A stretch of DNA of 64,000 nt from contig NZ_JAGEOK010000003.1 of assembly GCF_017573545.1 (NCBI RefSeq), positions 1-64,000 on the forward strand, in the 5' to 3' direction. Position numbers and translations under genes: made by a program. This stretch comes from Actinomadura nitritigenes. GTDB taxonomy: Bacteria; Actinomycetota; Actinomycetes; Streptosporangiales; Streptosporangiaceae. Within the stretch, counting starts at the first letter, position 1. Each line of letters opens with the position of its first letter. Below, piece after piece: positions 1 through 8,451 of the stretch. Below the pieces are notes generated by a model, which worked only from the letters and a program-made list of their open reading frames with translations, searched no databases and had not been told where the DNA came from.

Positions 1-1
1 C

Positions 2-127
2 GAAGCCGAACGCCGCCGAGCACTCCCGCAATGGCTGCACACCTACAATCACCACCGCGGCCACACCGCACTCGACGGCCAACCACCCGCCAGCCGCGTC
101 CCCAACCTCCATAGACAGAACAGCTAG
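2..127 (+). CDS. IS481-family transposase, C-terminal fragment cut by the window edge
   Basis: Only the last 41 codons are in the window. The frame starting at base 2 reads a tail containing PQWLHTYNHHRGHTALDG, the end of the DDE integrase core seen in IS481-family transposases (W-YN-RPH/RGHTALGG-PP-R). It ends at TAG 125-127. The TAG overlaps the stop of the opposite-strand gene in a shared CTAG. The 5' part lies outside the window, so completeness and the left inverted repeat cannot be judged. No obvious right-end inverted repeat is visible after the stop. Confidence 0.75.
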   Translation, partial: EAERRRALPQWLHTYNHHRGHTALDGQPPASRVPNLHRQNS

Positions 128-564
128 GCCTCGTCGAGCTTGCGGCGGAGCCAGGTGGGGATGTGCGCGTCGGTGCGGGGGAAGCGGTCGAGGTCCAGCG
201 CGTAGGCGGAGGGCGTCAGCGGCGGCGTGAACTCGGGCTCGCCGTCGTAGTCGAACTCGGCGCTGAACCGGCCGGAGCGCTCGATCTCCAGCCGGGCGGT
301 GAACCAGGCGCCCTTGCCGCGCCGGTACATCACGCGGCGCAGCTCGTCCATCTTGCCGACGGCCTGGCCGGGCGGCGTGGCCTTGCGGCGCTCGCCGGCG
401 GCGTTCTCCACCTCGAAGGACGCGCTGTCGATGCCGACGGTGGCGCGGAACTCGAAGCCGAGCCGCTCCCAGCCCAGGGGGGCGGCCGAGCGCAGCGCGC
501 GCACGGCGCCGTTCACGGTCTCGCGCTCCTCGGGGGAACGCAGGACCTGCTCGGAGTGGGTCAC
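124..564 (-). CDS. YezG/DUF600-like immunity-type protein
   Basis: A 146-residue soluble protein. I chose GTG 564 because GGAGG lies about 7 bases upstream; the longer upstream frame is Arg/Pro-rich noise. The C-terminal half has the pattern GKGAWFTARLEIERSGRFSAEF-YD, then PP...Y..DL.RFPR...IP.WL. This resembles the YezG-like family (formerly DUF600), whose members neutralise polymorphic nuclease toxins. No toxin gene lies beside it here, and an IS481 remnant abuts its 3' end, so it may be an orphan left after rearrangement. Assignment rests on motif memory only. The alternative is an uncharacterised actinobacterial protein without an immunity role. Confidence 0.6.
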   Translation of the reverse strand: MTHSEQVLRSPEERETVNGAVRALRSAAPLGWERLGFEFRATVGIDSASFEVENAAGERRKATPPGQAVGKMDELRRVMYRRGKGAWFTARLEIERSGRFSAEFDYDGEPEFTPPLTPSAYALDLDRFPRTDAHIPTWLRRKLDEA

Positions 565-769
565 GCTCGAACCTCCGGTACCGTCGACGCACTGCCCCCG
601 ACCGTACCGACATCCTGGCCCGGATCGAGGAGCGCCGGCCGTGTCGCGGCGAAACCGCCGGCCGCGATCGCCGCCCAGGCGGGACGATCTTGGTCGAGCC
701 GGGCGGCGGGCGGGCGGCACGGGCCGCAATGACGCGTGCCGCCCCTCTTGGGCGGATAGGGTCGTCCGA

Positions 770-1681
770 ATGCGGAACGAGGGGCCGGTGGACTGGGGGC
801 GTGTGCCCGCGCGCGTGCTGCTGCGCGGCGGCCCCGGCGGTTGGCACTACGTCGTCGTGGACGACAAGGGCGCGGAGCGGCGCACCGCGTTCGACGGCCC
901 CGGCACCCTCTGGCAGACCGGCGGGCGCTCCGATCCGGAGCCGCCGTGGTGGCGGCGGAGGCTCGCCGAGACCGCCGAGGGGCTGCGCGCCGTGATCGCC
1001 GAGCGGCTCACCGACGCGACCTTCGGCGACCTCGGCGTGGAGGCCGCGATCACCTGGTTCGCGGTGGACGACCCGGTGGAGTGGGAGGGCCTGGTCACGC
1101 TCCGGGAGGCCGATCCGGCGCGGTTCCCGGGCCGCGTCGCCCCGTTCGTGATCGCGCTGGAGCCGGGGCGCGGCGCGCTGCTCCCGGACGCCCACCTGCT
1201 GTTCAGCACGCCCGCCTCGGACGCCTGGGCGACGCTCGCCGCCGTCGCGGAGCGGTGCGGCACGCCGCCGCCGAGGGCGCAGTTCCTGTGCGGGTGGGCC
1301 GACCACCGCAGCGTGCAGGTCGGGCGCGGGGTGCTGTCGCTGTCGACGGACCGGTCCGGGACGGGCGCCGAGCGGGTCGCGGAGATCTGCGGGACGCGGC
1401 GGCCCGGCTGGAGCGGCAACCCGGAGATGCGGTTCCGGCTCGACGGGATCGACCTGCTGGACGAGCCCGCCGCCGACGTGACCGCGCTCCTCTCCGAGCT
1501 GGGCCACGAGGTGGTGCGGCGCGGGCGGGCCGTGCGGCTGCCCGGCCTCGGCCTCACCCTGTACGGGCCGGACGGCCGGTCGGCGCGCCCCGCCCGGCGG
1601 CCCGCGGACGGGGAGGAGCGGTTCGCGGCCGTGTCGATGCAGCATCCGGCGCCCTCCGCGCAGCTCTGGACCGGCGCCTGA
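770..1681 (+). CDS. Hypothetical protein, about 303 aa
   Basis: I do not recognise the family. The ATG at 770 starts a 303-residue soluble protein with coding-like composition: WHYVVVDDKG near the N-terminus, a central FLCGWADHRSVQVGRGVLSLS segment and a basic tail. No signal peptide, membrane segment or catalytic signature is apparent. The open frame extends upstream to 299, but that part is antisense to the YezG-like gene and is not credible. It is transcribed divergently from that gene across about 205 bases. It could be a partner of the immunity-type gene, but nothing in the sequence proves this. Confidence 0.6.
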   Translation: MRNEGPVDWGRVPARVLLRGGPGGWHYVVVDDKGAERRTAFDGPGTLWQTGGRSDPEPPWWRRRLAETAEGLRAVIAERLTDATFGDLGVEAAITWFAVDDPVEWEGLVTLREADPARFPGRVAPFVIALEPGRGALLPDAHLLFSTPASDAWATLAAVAERCGTPPPRAQFLCGWADHRSVQVGRGVLSLSTDRSGTGAERVAEICGTRRPGWSGNPEMRFRLDGIDLLDEPAADVTALLSELGHEVVRRGRAVRLPGLGLTLYGPDGRSARPARRPADGEERFAAVSMQHPAPSAQLWTGA

Positions 1682-1808
1682 GCCGTACCGCCCGAAGCCG
1701 GGGGCGCGCGGGGCGTTCCGAAGATCGTCCTCGCGGCAACGATCCCGACATCCACCGGGGACCGGCCCGTCACCGGCGCGCAATCCGGCCGCCCTAGGTT
1801 TCCCGATC

Positions 1809-3233
1809 ATGAGAAGCCGTGCGCGTCACACAGCCCTCGCCCTGTCCGCCGCCGCCCTCGCCGCCGCTCCCCTCGCCCTCGCCTCCCCCGCCGAAGCCGC
1901 CGCCCCCTCCACCGACGCCGCCGCCGCGGGGACGATCAACGTCCACCGGGGCGGTCCCGCCCGCTCGTTCACCTTCACCGCCGGCCGCGCCGGAGAGGCC
2001 CTGATCGGCTTCACCGCGTCCGCGCCCGGGGTGTCGTGGGCGAGGAAGGGCGCCGAGTCCGCCGTGGTGTCCATCGCGGTGGACGGCCGGCACGTCACCG
2101 ACCTCGTCGTCCCGTCGTCCGACCCGACGCCCCGCAGCCTCGCCCTCGGCCGTGTCGGACGGGGCCGGCACAAGGTCACGCTCCGGTTCGCCAAGGGCAG
2201 CGCCCCCGCCGCGCAGCGGGTGCGGCTCGCGCACACCGGCGTCCGGATGCCCGCCGCCGACCAGCTCGTCCTGCGCTATGCGCCCGTCGTGGTGGGACGG
2301 ACCCTCGCGGTGACCGGCGACGCGTACCAGAACGCCACGACCGACACCCCGCTGATCGCGTGGCACGAGACCAGGCCGGCGCAGACGCCCGGCCACCGGA
2401 TCCTCGAGTACTCGGTCGTCTGGAGCAACGAGGACGGCGGGACCGACACGCCCGCCCTCATGGCCCGCTGGGGCCGCACCACCGACATCGAGTGGATCTA
2501 CCGCGTGGAGGTCGACGCCAAGGGGAACCGCGTGGACGGCACCGGCGTCTACCAGGCGCCCAACCACGCCACGTTGCAGTTCACCGGCAAGTACGAGGCC
2601 GATCACCCGGTCCTCCAGACCTGCACGGTGAACAACAACATGTGCGACGTCGTCACGCCGCCGGACTCGCCGCTGCGATTCATGCCGGACGTCACCGCCA
2701 CGCGCCCGCAGGACCGCACCCGCGAGTACGTGATGGACCAGCAGCCGTGGACGTACCGGGTCATGGCGCAGGAGATGCTCCGCGAAGGCAAGATCGAGAA
2801 CCCGTCCGATCCCGCGACGACGGCGGTCGGCGACCAGCGCACGTACCTGTTCGCCGAGTTCGCCAAGACCACCGGCGCCGCCACCGGGACGGGGTCCGTA
2901 CCGGGCGTCGCGCTCGGGGTGCGGCTGAAGTCCGACCCGTCGCGGGTCTACCGGTCCGACCACGACCAGCCGACCTGGTCGATCGACCGGGACGGGCCCG
3001 TCGCGACGACGGTCGAACTGCCCGAGGGGACGCGGCCGTCCGACATCGCGAGCGTCGAGGCGATCCGGCGGCCCACCGGGCTCGGCGACAACGGCGCGCC
3101 CGCCACCGTCACCGCCGTCAACCGGGGCTTCTTCCTGGACGCCTCGTACCTGCCGCAGAGCTCGTTCCTGACCTGGAAGGGCTCGGTCGCGCTCACGCCG
3201 CAGAACCCGTCGGCCGTCCTCTGGCGCCCCTGA
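1809..3233 (+). CDS. Secreted hypothetical protein with Sec signal peptide
   Basis: The protein has 474 residues. Its N-terminus MRSRARHTALALSAAALAAA followed by PLALASPAEA is a classic signal peptide (basic n-region, hydrophobic core, AxA cleavage near residue 31). The mature part is rich in beta-type segments, with an early domain around residues 40-145 (FTAGRAGEALIGFTASAPG... RFAKGSAPAAQRVRL) and a longer C-terminal region with HETRPAQTPGHRILEYSVVW and VNNNMCDVV. I recognise no catalytic motif. It is probably an extracellular or wall-associated protein of actinomycetes. It stands alone, with 127 and 138 bases of flanking intergenic DNA. Confidence 0.7.
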   Translation: MRSRARHTALALSAAALAAAPLALASPAEAAAPSTDAAAAGTINVHRGGPARSFTFTAGRAGEALIGFTASAPGVSWARKGAESAVVSIAVDGRHVTDLVVPSSDPTPRSLALGRVGRGRHKVTLRFAKGSAPAAQRVRLAHTGVRMPAADQLVLRYAPVVVGRTLAVTGDAYQNATTDTPLIAWHETRPAQTPGHRILEYSVVWSNEDGGTDTPALMARWGRTTDIEWIYRVEVDAKGNRVDGTGVYQAPNHATLQFTGKYEADHPVLQTCTVNNNMCDVVTPPDSPLRFMPDVTATRPQDRTREYVMDQQPWTYRVMAQEMLREGKIENPSDPATTAVGDQRTYLFAEFAKTTGAATGTGSVPGVALGVRLKSDPSRVYRSDHDQPTWSIDRDGPVATTVELPEGTRPSDIASVEAIRRPTGLGDNGAPATVTAVNRGFFLDASYLPQSSFLTWKGSVALTPQNPSAVLWRP

Positions 3234-3371
3234 GGTCGGGCGCCGGCCGTGAGCGGCCGCCCGCCGGGCGGCGGGGCAGGAAATGCGGGAAACCGGGCGA
3301 ACTCCGGGTGCGTCCTAGGAGTCGTACACTTCGCCAAAGCTCGCTCAGCGAACCCGGAGAGGACACCCGCC

Positions 3372-3929
3372 ATGGCCTACGGGCCTCCCCCGTCGCCCGG
3401 CCAGGGACAGCAGCCCGGATGGCAGCAGCCGCCCCAGCAGCAGAGCCCGTGGCAGCAGCCCGGATCGGCCTGGCAGCAGCCCCAGCAGCCCCCGCAGCCC
3501 GGTGGCGCGTGGCAGCAGCCGCCGCAGGCCGACCCGGGCCAGGACTGGCAGCAGCCGGCCCAGGGGCGCGGCACAGCGCAGATGCCCGGCCATTTCGGTC
3601 CCGTCAGCGACGACGAGAAGACCTGGTCGCTGATGGCCTACCTCGGCCAGTTCCTCGTCGGCGCCATCGCGCCCGCCGTCGTCTACCTCGGCAAGGCGCG
3701 CTCGCCGTTCGTCCGCCGGCACGCCGCGCAGGGCCTGAACATGGGCATCGCGGCGATCGCCGTCTGGATCGTCGGCGGCCTGCTCGCGCTCGCCGTCGAG
3801 GTCCTGGTCTGGGTGCCGCTGCTGTTCACCGCGGTCGTGCTGTTCTTCCTCGTCTACGCGGCGCGGGCCGCCAACCGCGGCGAGTTCCGGGAGGTCCCGG
3901 TCGTCGTCGCCTGGCCGATCGTCAAGTAG
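3372..3929 (+). CDS. DUF4870 membrane protein with Q/P-rich N-terminal tail
   Basis: The protein has 185 residues. ATG 3372 is preceded by GGAGAGGA at good spacing. Residues 1-75 are a disordered QQP/WQQP repeat tail. Residues 80-185 carry the DUF4870 (Tic20-like) domain: DEKTWSLMAYLGQFL, the A..GLNMGIAA helix, two hydrophobic stretches and the closing FREVPVVVAWPIVK. It is expected to be an integral membrane protein of unknown function with its Q-rich tail in the cytoplasm. It converges on lepA, with a strong hairpin between the two stop codons. Confidence 0.85.
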   Translation: MAYGPPPSPGQGQQPGWQQPPQQQSPWQQPGSAWQQPQQPPQPGGAWQQPPQADPGQDWQQPAQGRGTAQMPGHFGPVSDDEKTWSLMAYLGQFLVGAIAPAVVYLGKARSPFVRRHAAQGLNMGIAAIAVWIVGGLLALAVEVLVWVPLLFTAVVLFFLVYAARAANRGEFREVPVVVAWPIVK

Positions 3930-3946
3930 CCGGTCGCCGGAAGGGC

Positions 3947-3972
3947 CGGCCGGGCGGCGCTCCGCCCGGCCG
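3947..3972. terminator. Bidirectional hairpin between DUF4870 gene and lepA
   Basis: CGGCCGGGCGG, loop CGCT, then CCGCCCGGCCG: a perfect 11-bp stem in the 51-bp gap between two convergent genes. There is no T-tract, as is common in high-GC actinomycetes. Confidence 0.75.
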
Positions 3973-3980
3973 CGGCGCCG

Positions 3981-5822
3981 CTACTTGCGTCCCTTGTCGG
4001 TGGACTCGCCGCCGGTGGACAGCGCGGCGACGAACGCCTCCTGCGGGACGTCCACCCGCCCGATCGTCTTCATCCGCTTCTTGCCCTCCTTCTGCTTCTC
4101 CAGCAGCTTGCGCTTGCGGGAGATGTCGCCGCCGTAGCACTTGGCGAGGACGTCCTTGCGGATGGCGCGGATGTTCTCGCGCGCGATGATGCGCGCCCCG
4201 ATCGCGGCCTGGATGGGCACCTCGTACTGCTGCCGCGGGATCAGCTCCTTGAGCTTCGCGGTCATCATCAGCCCGTACTCGCGCGACTTGTCGCGGTGCA
4301 CGATCTGGCTGAAGGCGTCCACCGACTCGCCCTGCAGCAGGATGTCGACCTTCACCAGGTCGGACTCCTGCTCGCCGCTCGGCTCGTAGTCCAGCGAGGC
4401 GTACCCGCGGGTCCGCGACTTCAGCTGGTCGAAGAAGTCGAAGATGATCTCGGCGAGGGGCAGCGTGTAGCGGATCTCGACCCGGTCCTCCGACAGGTAG
4501 TCCATGCCGAGCAGCACCCCGCGGCGCCCCTGGCACAGCTCCATGATCGCGCCGATGTGGTCGGACGGCGACAGCAGCGTCGCCTTCACCATCGGCTCGT
4601 ACACCGCGCCGATCTTGCCCTCGGGGAACTCGCTGGGATTGGTGACGGTGTGCTCCGACCCGTCCTCCATGACCACCCGGTAGACGACGTTCGGCGCCGT
4701 CGAGATCAGCGACAGGCCGAACTCGCGCTCCAGCCGCTCCCGGACGATCTCCATGTGCAGCAGCCCGAGGAACCCGCAGCGGAACCCGAACCCGAGCGCC
4801 GCCGACGTCTCCGGCTCGTAGATCAGCGCCGCGTCGTTCAGCTGCAGCTTGTCGAGCGCGTCGCGCAGTTCGGGGTACTCGTCGCCGTCCACCGGATAGA
4901 GGCCCGAGAACACCATCGGCTTCGGGTCCTGGTAGCCGCCGAGCGCCTCGGGCGCCGGACGGCTCGCGACGGTCACGGTGTCGCCGACCCGCGCCTGCCG
5001 GACGTCCTTCACCCCGCTGATCAGGTAGCCGACCTCACCGACGCCGAGCCCCTGGACGGGCTTCGGCTCCGGGGAGATCACGCCGACCTCCAGCGTGTCG
5101 TGCGCCGCGCCCGTCGACATCATCAGGCTCTTCTCGCGGCGCGACAGGTGGCCGTCCACGATCCGGACGTAGGTGACCACGCCGCGGTAGGTGTCGTACA
5201 CCGAGTCGAAGATCAGCGCGCGGGCCGGGCCGTCCGGGTCGCCGACCGGCGCCGGCACGTCCGCGACGATCTTGTCGAGCAGCTCGCGCACGCCCTCGCC
5301 GGTCTTGCCGGACACCCTCAGCACGTCGGACGGGTCGCAGCCGATGATCCCGGCCAGCTCCTCGGCGTACTTCTCCGGCTGCGCCGCGGGCAGGTCGATC
5401 TTGTTCAGGACCGGGATCAGGTGCAGGTCCGCCTCGAGTGCCAGGTACAGGTTCGCCAGCGTCTGCGCCTCGATGCCCTGCGCCGCGTCCACCAGCAGCA
5501 CCGCGCCCTCGCACGCCGCCAGCGACCGCGACACCTCGTAGGAGAAGTCGACGTGGCCGGGGGTGTCGATCAGGTTGAGCACGTAGTCGGTGCCGCCTGA
5601 GGCCCACGGCAGCCGGACGGCCTGGCTCTTGATCGTGATGCCGCGCTCGCGCTCGATGTCCATCCGGTCGAGGTACTGGGCGCGCATCTGGCGCTCCTCG
5701 ACCACGCCGGTCAGCTGCAGCATGCGGTCCGCGAGCGTCGACTTGCCATGGTCGATGTGCGCGATGATGCAGAAGTTGCGGATGATCGCGGGATCGGTCT
5801 TGTCAGGCTCAGGCGCTGGCAC
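3981..5822 (-). CDS. lepA: Elongation factor 4 (back-translocase)
   Basis: The protein has 613 residues, the usual LepA length. It is a ribosome-associated GTPase that can back-translocate stalled elongation complexes. G-domain motifs are clear: AHIDHGKST (G1, residues 21-29), RGITIKSQ (G2), DTPGH (G3) and NKIDLP (G4). The LepA-specific C-terminal domain ends [18 protein letters not shown], followed by a short tail. It starts at GTG 5822 with only a weak upstream purine run. It is divergent from rpsT, as in other actinobacteria, and convergent with the DUF4870 gene. Confidence 0.97.
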   Translation of the reverse strand: MPAPEPDKTDPAIIRNFCIIAHIDHGKSTLADRMLQLTGVVEERQMRAQYLDRMDIERERGITIKSQAVRLPWASGGTDYVLNLIDTPGHVDFSYEVSRSLAACEGAVLLVDAAQGIEAQTLANLYLALEADLHLIPVLNKIDLPAAQPEKYAEELAGIIGCDPSDVLRVSGKTGEGVRELLDKIVADVPAPVGDPDGPARALIFDSVYDTYRGVVTYVRIVDGHLSRREKSLMMSTGAAHDTLEVGVISPEPKPVQGLGVGEVGYLISGVKDVRQARVGDTVTVASRPAPEALGGYQDPKPMVFSGLYPVDGDEYPELRDALDKLQLNDAALIYEPETSAALGFGFRCGFLGLLHMEIVRERLEREFGLSLISTAPNVVYRVVMEDGSEHTVTNPSEFPEGKIGAVYEPMVKATLLSPSDHIGAIMELCQGRRGVLLGMDYLSEDRVEIRYTLPLAEIIFDFFDQLKSRTRGYASLDYEPSGEQESDLVKVDILLQGESVDAFSQIVHRDKSREYGLMMTAKLKELIPRQQYEVPIQAAIGARIIARENIRAIRKDVLAKCYGGDISRKRKLLEKQKEGKKRMKTIGRVDVPQEAFVAALSTGGESTDKGRK

Positions 5823-5942
5823 CGGGGTCCGTTCGCAAACTCACAGGTGGACAATGGATCTGTACATCCCATAGTCCCATGCCGGACCTGATGCTCCGTG
5901 CACGGTCTCCGCGGCGGCCCGGGGGCCGCCGGACCCGGCCGG

Positions 5943-5972
5943 TTCGCGGCGGACGGGCCCGATTGGTAGGCT
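5943..5972 (+). promoter_or_regulatory. Candidate rpsT promoter
   Basis: TTCGCG (5943-5948), 18-base spacer, TAGGCT (5967-5972). The -10 is a good actinobacterial SigA-type match, the -35 is weak. It would give an rpsT leader of about 115 nt. Confidence 0.4.
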
Positions 5973-6041
5973 GTGCGACTGCGTGTGGCGTAGCGTCGTG
6001 CCCCGGGGGCACCGTCCGCCCCCGTCAGACATCCTGTTCGC

Positions 6042-6060
6042 GCCTGCCGAGACGGCAGGC
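6042..6060 (+). promoter_or_regulatory. Stem-loop in the rpsT leader
   Basis: GCCTGCCG, loop AGA, CGGCAGGC: a perfect 8-bp stem 33 bases before the rpsT start. A second smaller hairpin (GTGCCCC/GGGGCAC) lies at about 5998-6012. It has no T-tract and sits in the leader, so it could be an S20 autoregulatory element rather than a terminator (inference). Confidence 0.45.
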
Positions 6061-6092
6061 CATGATCGCAACCAAGGCTGAGGCACTACGAC

Positions 6093-6362
6093 GTGGCTAA
6101 CATCAAGTCCCAGATCAAGCGCAACAAGCAGAACGAGAAGGCGCGGCTGCGCAACAAGGCCGTCAAGTCGGAGCTGAAGACCGCGATCCGCAAGTTCCGC
6201 GAGGCCGCGGAGTCCGGCGAGATCGAGGCCGCCGTCGCCGCGCAGCGCGCCGCCGCCCGCAAGCTGGACAAGGCCGTCAGCAAGGGCGTCATCCACAAGA
6301 ACCAGGCCGCCAACCGCAAGTCGGCGATCGCCAAGCAGGCCGCCGCCCTGCAGGTGAAGTGA
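6093..6362 (+). CDS. rpsT: 30S ribosomal protein S20
   Basis: An 89-residue, very basic helical protein beginning [18 protein letters not shown] and ending [16 protein letters not shown], typical of bacterial S20, which binds 16S rRNA early in 30S assembly. It starts at GTG 6093 with a GAGG run upstream. It lies opposite lepA across a 270-bp gap that holds the candidate promoter and leader hairpins. Confidence 0.97.
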   Translation: MANIKSQIKRNKQNEKARLRNKAVKSELKTAIRKFREAAESGEIEAAVAAQRAAARKLDKAVSKGVIHKNQAANRKSAIAKQAAALQVK

Positions 6363-6452
6363 GCACGGCGCTCAGATAGACGCGCACGCCCGGGGCCGGT
6401 CCATCGCGACCGGCCCTGACGCATGCCCGGGCGGGAAGGCGGTCGGGGACCC

Positions 6453-6986
6453 ATGGACGCTCGCCGTACGGTGAAGATCTCCAAGTACCTCGCCAAGCAC
6501 CTGCGGCACCGCCCCGAGCGGATCGGCCTCACCCTCGACGCGGGCGGCTGGGCGCGCGTCCCCGACCTGCTCGACGCCGCCGCCCGGCACGGCTTCCCGT
6601 TCACCCGCGCCGAACTCGAGCACGTCGTCGCCGTCAACGACAAGCGGCGCTACGCCCTCGACGGCGACCGGATCCGGGCCGTCCAGGGCCACAGCATCGA
6701 CGTCGACCTCGGGCTCCCCGCCGTTCCGCCGCCCGAGCTGCTCTACCACGGCACCACCGACGCCGCCGCCCCCGCGATCCGGCGCGAGGGCCTGCGGCGC
6801 ATGGACCGGCACGCCGTCCACCTGTCCCCCGACCCCGAGACGGCGCGCCGTGTCGGCGCCCGCCGCGGCCGGCCCGTCGTGCTGGTCGTCGAGGCCGGGC
6901 GGATGGCCGCCGACGGCCACGAGTTCCGCGTCAGCGCGAACGGCGTGTGGCTGGCCGGCGCCGTCCCGCCGGAATATCTTCGCTGA
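6453..6986 (+). CDS. kptA: RNA 2'-phosphotransferase, Tpt1/KptA family
   Basis: The protein has 177 residues. KptA/Tpt1 enzymes transfer an internal RNA 2'-phosphate to NAD+, giving ADP-ribose 1'',2''-cyclic phosphate. Family signatures are visible: SKYLAKHLRHRPE (N-terminal Arg/His catalytic pair), the winged-helix GGWARVPDLL, RYALDGDRIRAVQGHS, the NAD-pocket LYHGTT, and HLSPDPETARRVGARRG. I prefer ATG 6453 (GGGGA just upstream) to ATG 6423, which lacks a ribosome site. Bacteria have no tRNA splicing of the eukaryal kind, so the physiological substrate is unknown. Its 3' end overlaps the convergent HAD-like gene by 56 bp. Confidence 0.92.
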   Translation: MDARRTVKISKYLAKHLRHRPERIGLTLDAGGWARVPDLLDAAARHGFPFTRAELEHVVAVNDKRRYALDGDRIRAVQGHSIDVDLGLPAVPPPELLYHGTTDAAAPAIRREGLRRMDRHAVHLSPDPETARRVGARRGRPVVLVVEAGRMAADGHEFRVSANGVWLAGAVPPEYLR

Positions 6987-7455
6987 TCGCCGCGGCGTCC
7001 GCCCACGCCGGGACGTGCCGCACCCAGTCCGGGACCTCGCCCTTCTGCGGCCCGAACAGGTACCGGTACGGGACGACCTCGCGGATCGCCCGGTGCACGT
7101 CCAGCCGGTCGTCGATCATGTGGGTGATCCCGAGCTCCGCGCAGTGCAGCGCCTTCTCGGGCCGCTTCCGGCAGAACCGCACGTTCCCCCTGGCCAGCCC
7201 GGTCCTGCCGTAGAAGTCGTGGTGGTCGAGCCACGCCAGCGTCCGCTCGCGGACCCGGTCGCCGCACTTGGAGATGATCCACGCGCGCCCGCCGAACGCG
7301 TCCACGAGCCCCGGCAGGACGTCGTACACGCCGTCCGCCGCGGGCGACGCCAGCGCCTCCGCGAAGGACCCGCCGAGGAAGGCCGTGTCCGCCGTCCCCG
7401 GAGCCGAGACGCCCTGGATCACGCGGCCGAAATCGATGCCGAGACGAGGTTCCAT
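6931..7455 (-). CDS. HAD-superfamily-like protein with altered motif I
   Basis: The protein has 174 residues. MEPRLGIDFGRVI gives the HAD nucleophile strand (Asp8), but the expected second Asp of DxD is Gly, so catalysis may be impaired or unusual. Motif II looks like WIISKCGD, the lysine region FCRKRPEKALH, and motif IV THMIDDRLDVH. It resembles small nucleotidase-like HAD proteins that act on phosphorylated small molecules. It is transcribed divergently from the LysR-type regulator across 69 bp holding an inverted repeat. The C-terminal 18 residues are read antisense to kptA, so a shorter functional C-terminus is possible. Confidence 0.7.
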   Translation of the reverse strand: MEPRLGIDFGRVIQGVSAPGTADTAFLGGSFAEALASPAADGVYDVLPGLVDAFGGRAWIISKCGDRVRERTLAWLDHHDFYGRTGLARGNVRFCRKRPEKALHCAELGITHMIDDRLDVHRAIREVVPYRYLFGPQKGEVPDWVRHVPAWADAAAISEDIPAGRRRPATRRSR

Positions 7456-7487
7456 ACCTCGAGCCTGGCCGCGCCGCCGCTAGAACT

Positions 7488-7518
7488 GAACTATCGAATG
7501 CTCGGCGGTCTATAGTTC
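7488..7518. promoter_or_regulatory. Inverted repeat GAACTAT-N17-ATAGTTC between LysR and HAD genes
   Basis: Perfect 7-bp arms flank a 17-bp spacer in an AT-rich island. TATAGT (7511-7516) is a good -10 ending 8 bases before the LysR ATG, implying a leaderless transcript. The other arm gives GATAGT toward the HAD gene. It is a likely autoregulatory LysR-type operator. Confidence 0.6.
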
Positions 7519-7524
7519 TCGTCT

Positions 7525-8451
7525 ATGGAGCTGAGCCGCGTGTCCACCGACGCGCTGGCCTCCTTCGCCGCGTTCGCCGAGCACCTCAACTTCACCCGCG
7601 CCGCCGAGGACCTCCACATCTCCCAGCCGGCCCTGCACGTCAAAATCCGCAAGCTCGCCGAGACCCTCGGCCGCCCCCTCTACACCCGGCACGGCCGCCG
7701 CATCACCCTCACCCCCGCCGGCGAGGCCGTCGCCCGCCTCGCCCGCGACCTCGACGCCCGCGTCTCCGCCTTCCTCGCCGACCTCGACGGCACCGCCCCG
7801 TCCCGGCTCCCCGTCCTCGCCGCCGGCGAGGGCGCCTACCTCTACCTGCTCGGCGACGCCGTCCGGCACGGCGTCCGGCTGATCAACGGCGACCGCGTCC
7901 GCACCCTCACCGCCGTCCGCACCGGCCGCGCCGACCTCGGCGTCGCCGTCCTGGACGTCCTGCCCGCCGACCTCGCGGCCGTCCCGCTGGCCGCGTACCC
8001 GCAGGCCCTCGCGGTCCCGGACGACCATCCGCTCGCCGCCCGCCGGTCCCTCGCGCTCGCTGACCTCGCCGGCGCGTCCCTGGTCGTCCCGCCGCCGGCC
8101 GGGCCGCACCGCGTCGCCCTCGAACGCGCGCTCCGCGCCGCCGGCGTGCCGTGGACGGCCGCCGTCGAGGCCGAGGGCTGGCCGCTCCTGCTGCACTTCG
8201 TGTCCCTGCGCGCCGGTCTCGCCGTCGTGAACGGCTGCGTCGTCCCGCCGCCGGGGGTCGTCCTCCGCGAGATCATCGACCTGCCCGCCGTCCCCTACTA
8301 CGCCGTCCATCTGCCGGGCCGCGACGCCGACCCCCTCGTCACCGGCCTGCTGACCAGGATCCGCACCGCCCTGACCACCGGGAGCCCACCGTGCACTTCG
8401 AGATCGCCGTCGACATCGACGCCACCCCCGAGACCGTCTGGAACCTGCTGA
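7525..8451 (+). CDS. LysR-family transcriptional regulator
   Basis: The protein has 308 residues. The N-terminal winged HTH (residues 8-66) is canonical: LASFAAFAEHLNFTRAAEDL then HISQPALHVKIRKLAETLG and LTPAGEAV. A periplasmic-binding-like effector domain follows, with DLGVAVLDVLPADLAAV and AVVNGCVVPPPGVVLREI. ATG 7525 has no ribosome site and lies 8 bases past a TATAGT box, consistent with leaderless translation. The last 61 bases overlap the SRPBCC gene in another frame, so the two are probably co-transcribed and coupled. It likely controls itself and the divergent HAD gene. Confidence 0.9.
   Translation: MELSRVSTDALASFAAFAEHLNFTRAAEDLHISQPALHVKIRKLAETLGRPLYTRHGRRITLTPAGEAVARLARDLDARVSAFLADLDGTAPSRLPVLAAGEGAYLYLLGDAVRHGVRLINGDRVRTLTAVRTGRADLGVAVLDVLPADLAAVPLAAYPQALAVPDDHPLAARRSLALADLAGASLVVPPPAGPHRVALERALRAAGVPWTAAVEAEGWPLLLHFVSLRAGLAVVNGCVVPPPGVVLREIIDLPAVPYYAVHLPGRDADPLVTGLLTRIRTALTTGSPPCTSRSPSTSTPPPRPSGTC

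Noticed and set aside
5841..6296. Minus-strand frames between lepA and rpsT
   Set aside because: They overlap rpsT antisense and lack ribosome sites; the gap is better explained as divergent promoters and the rpsT leader.
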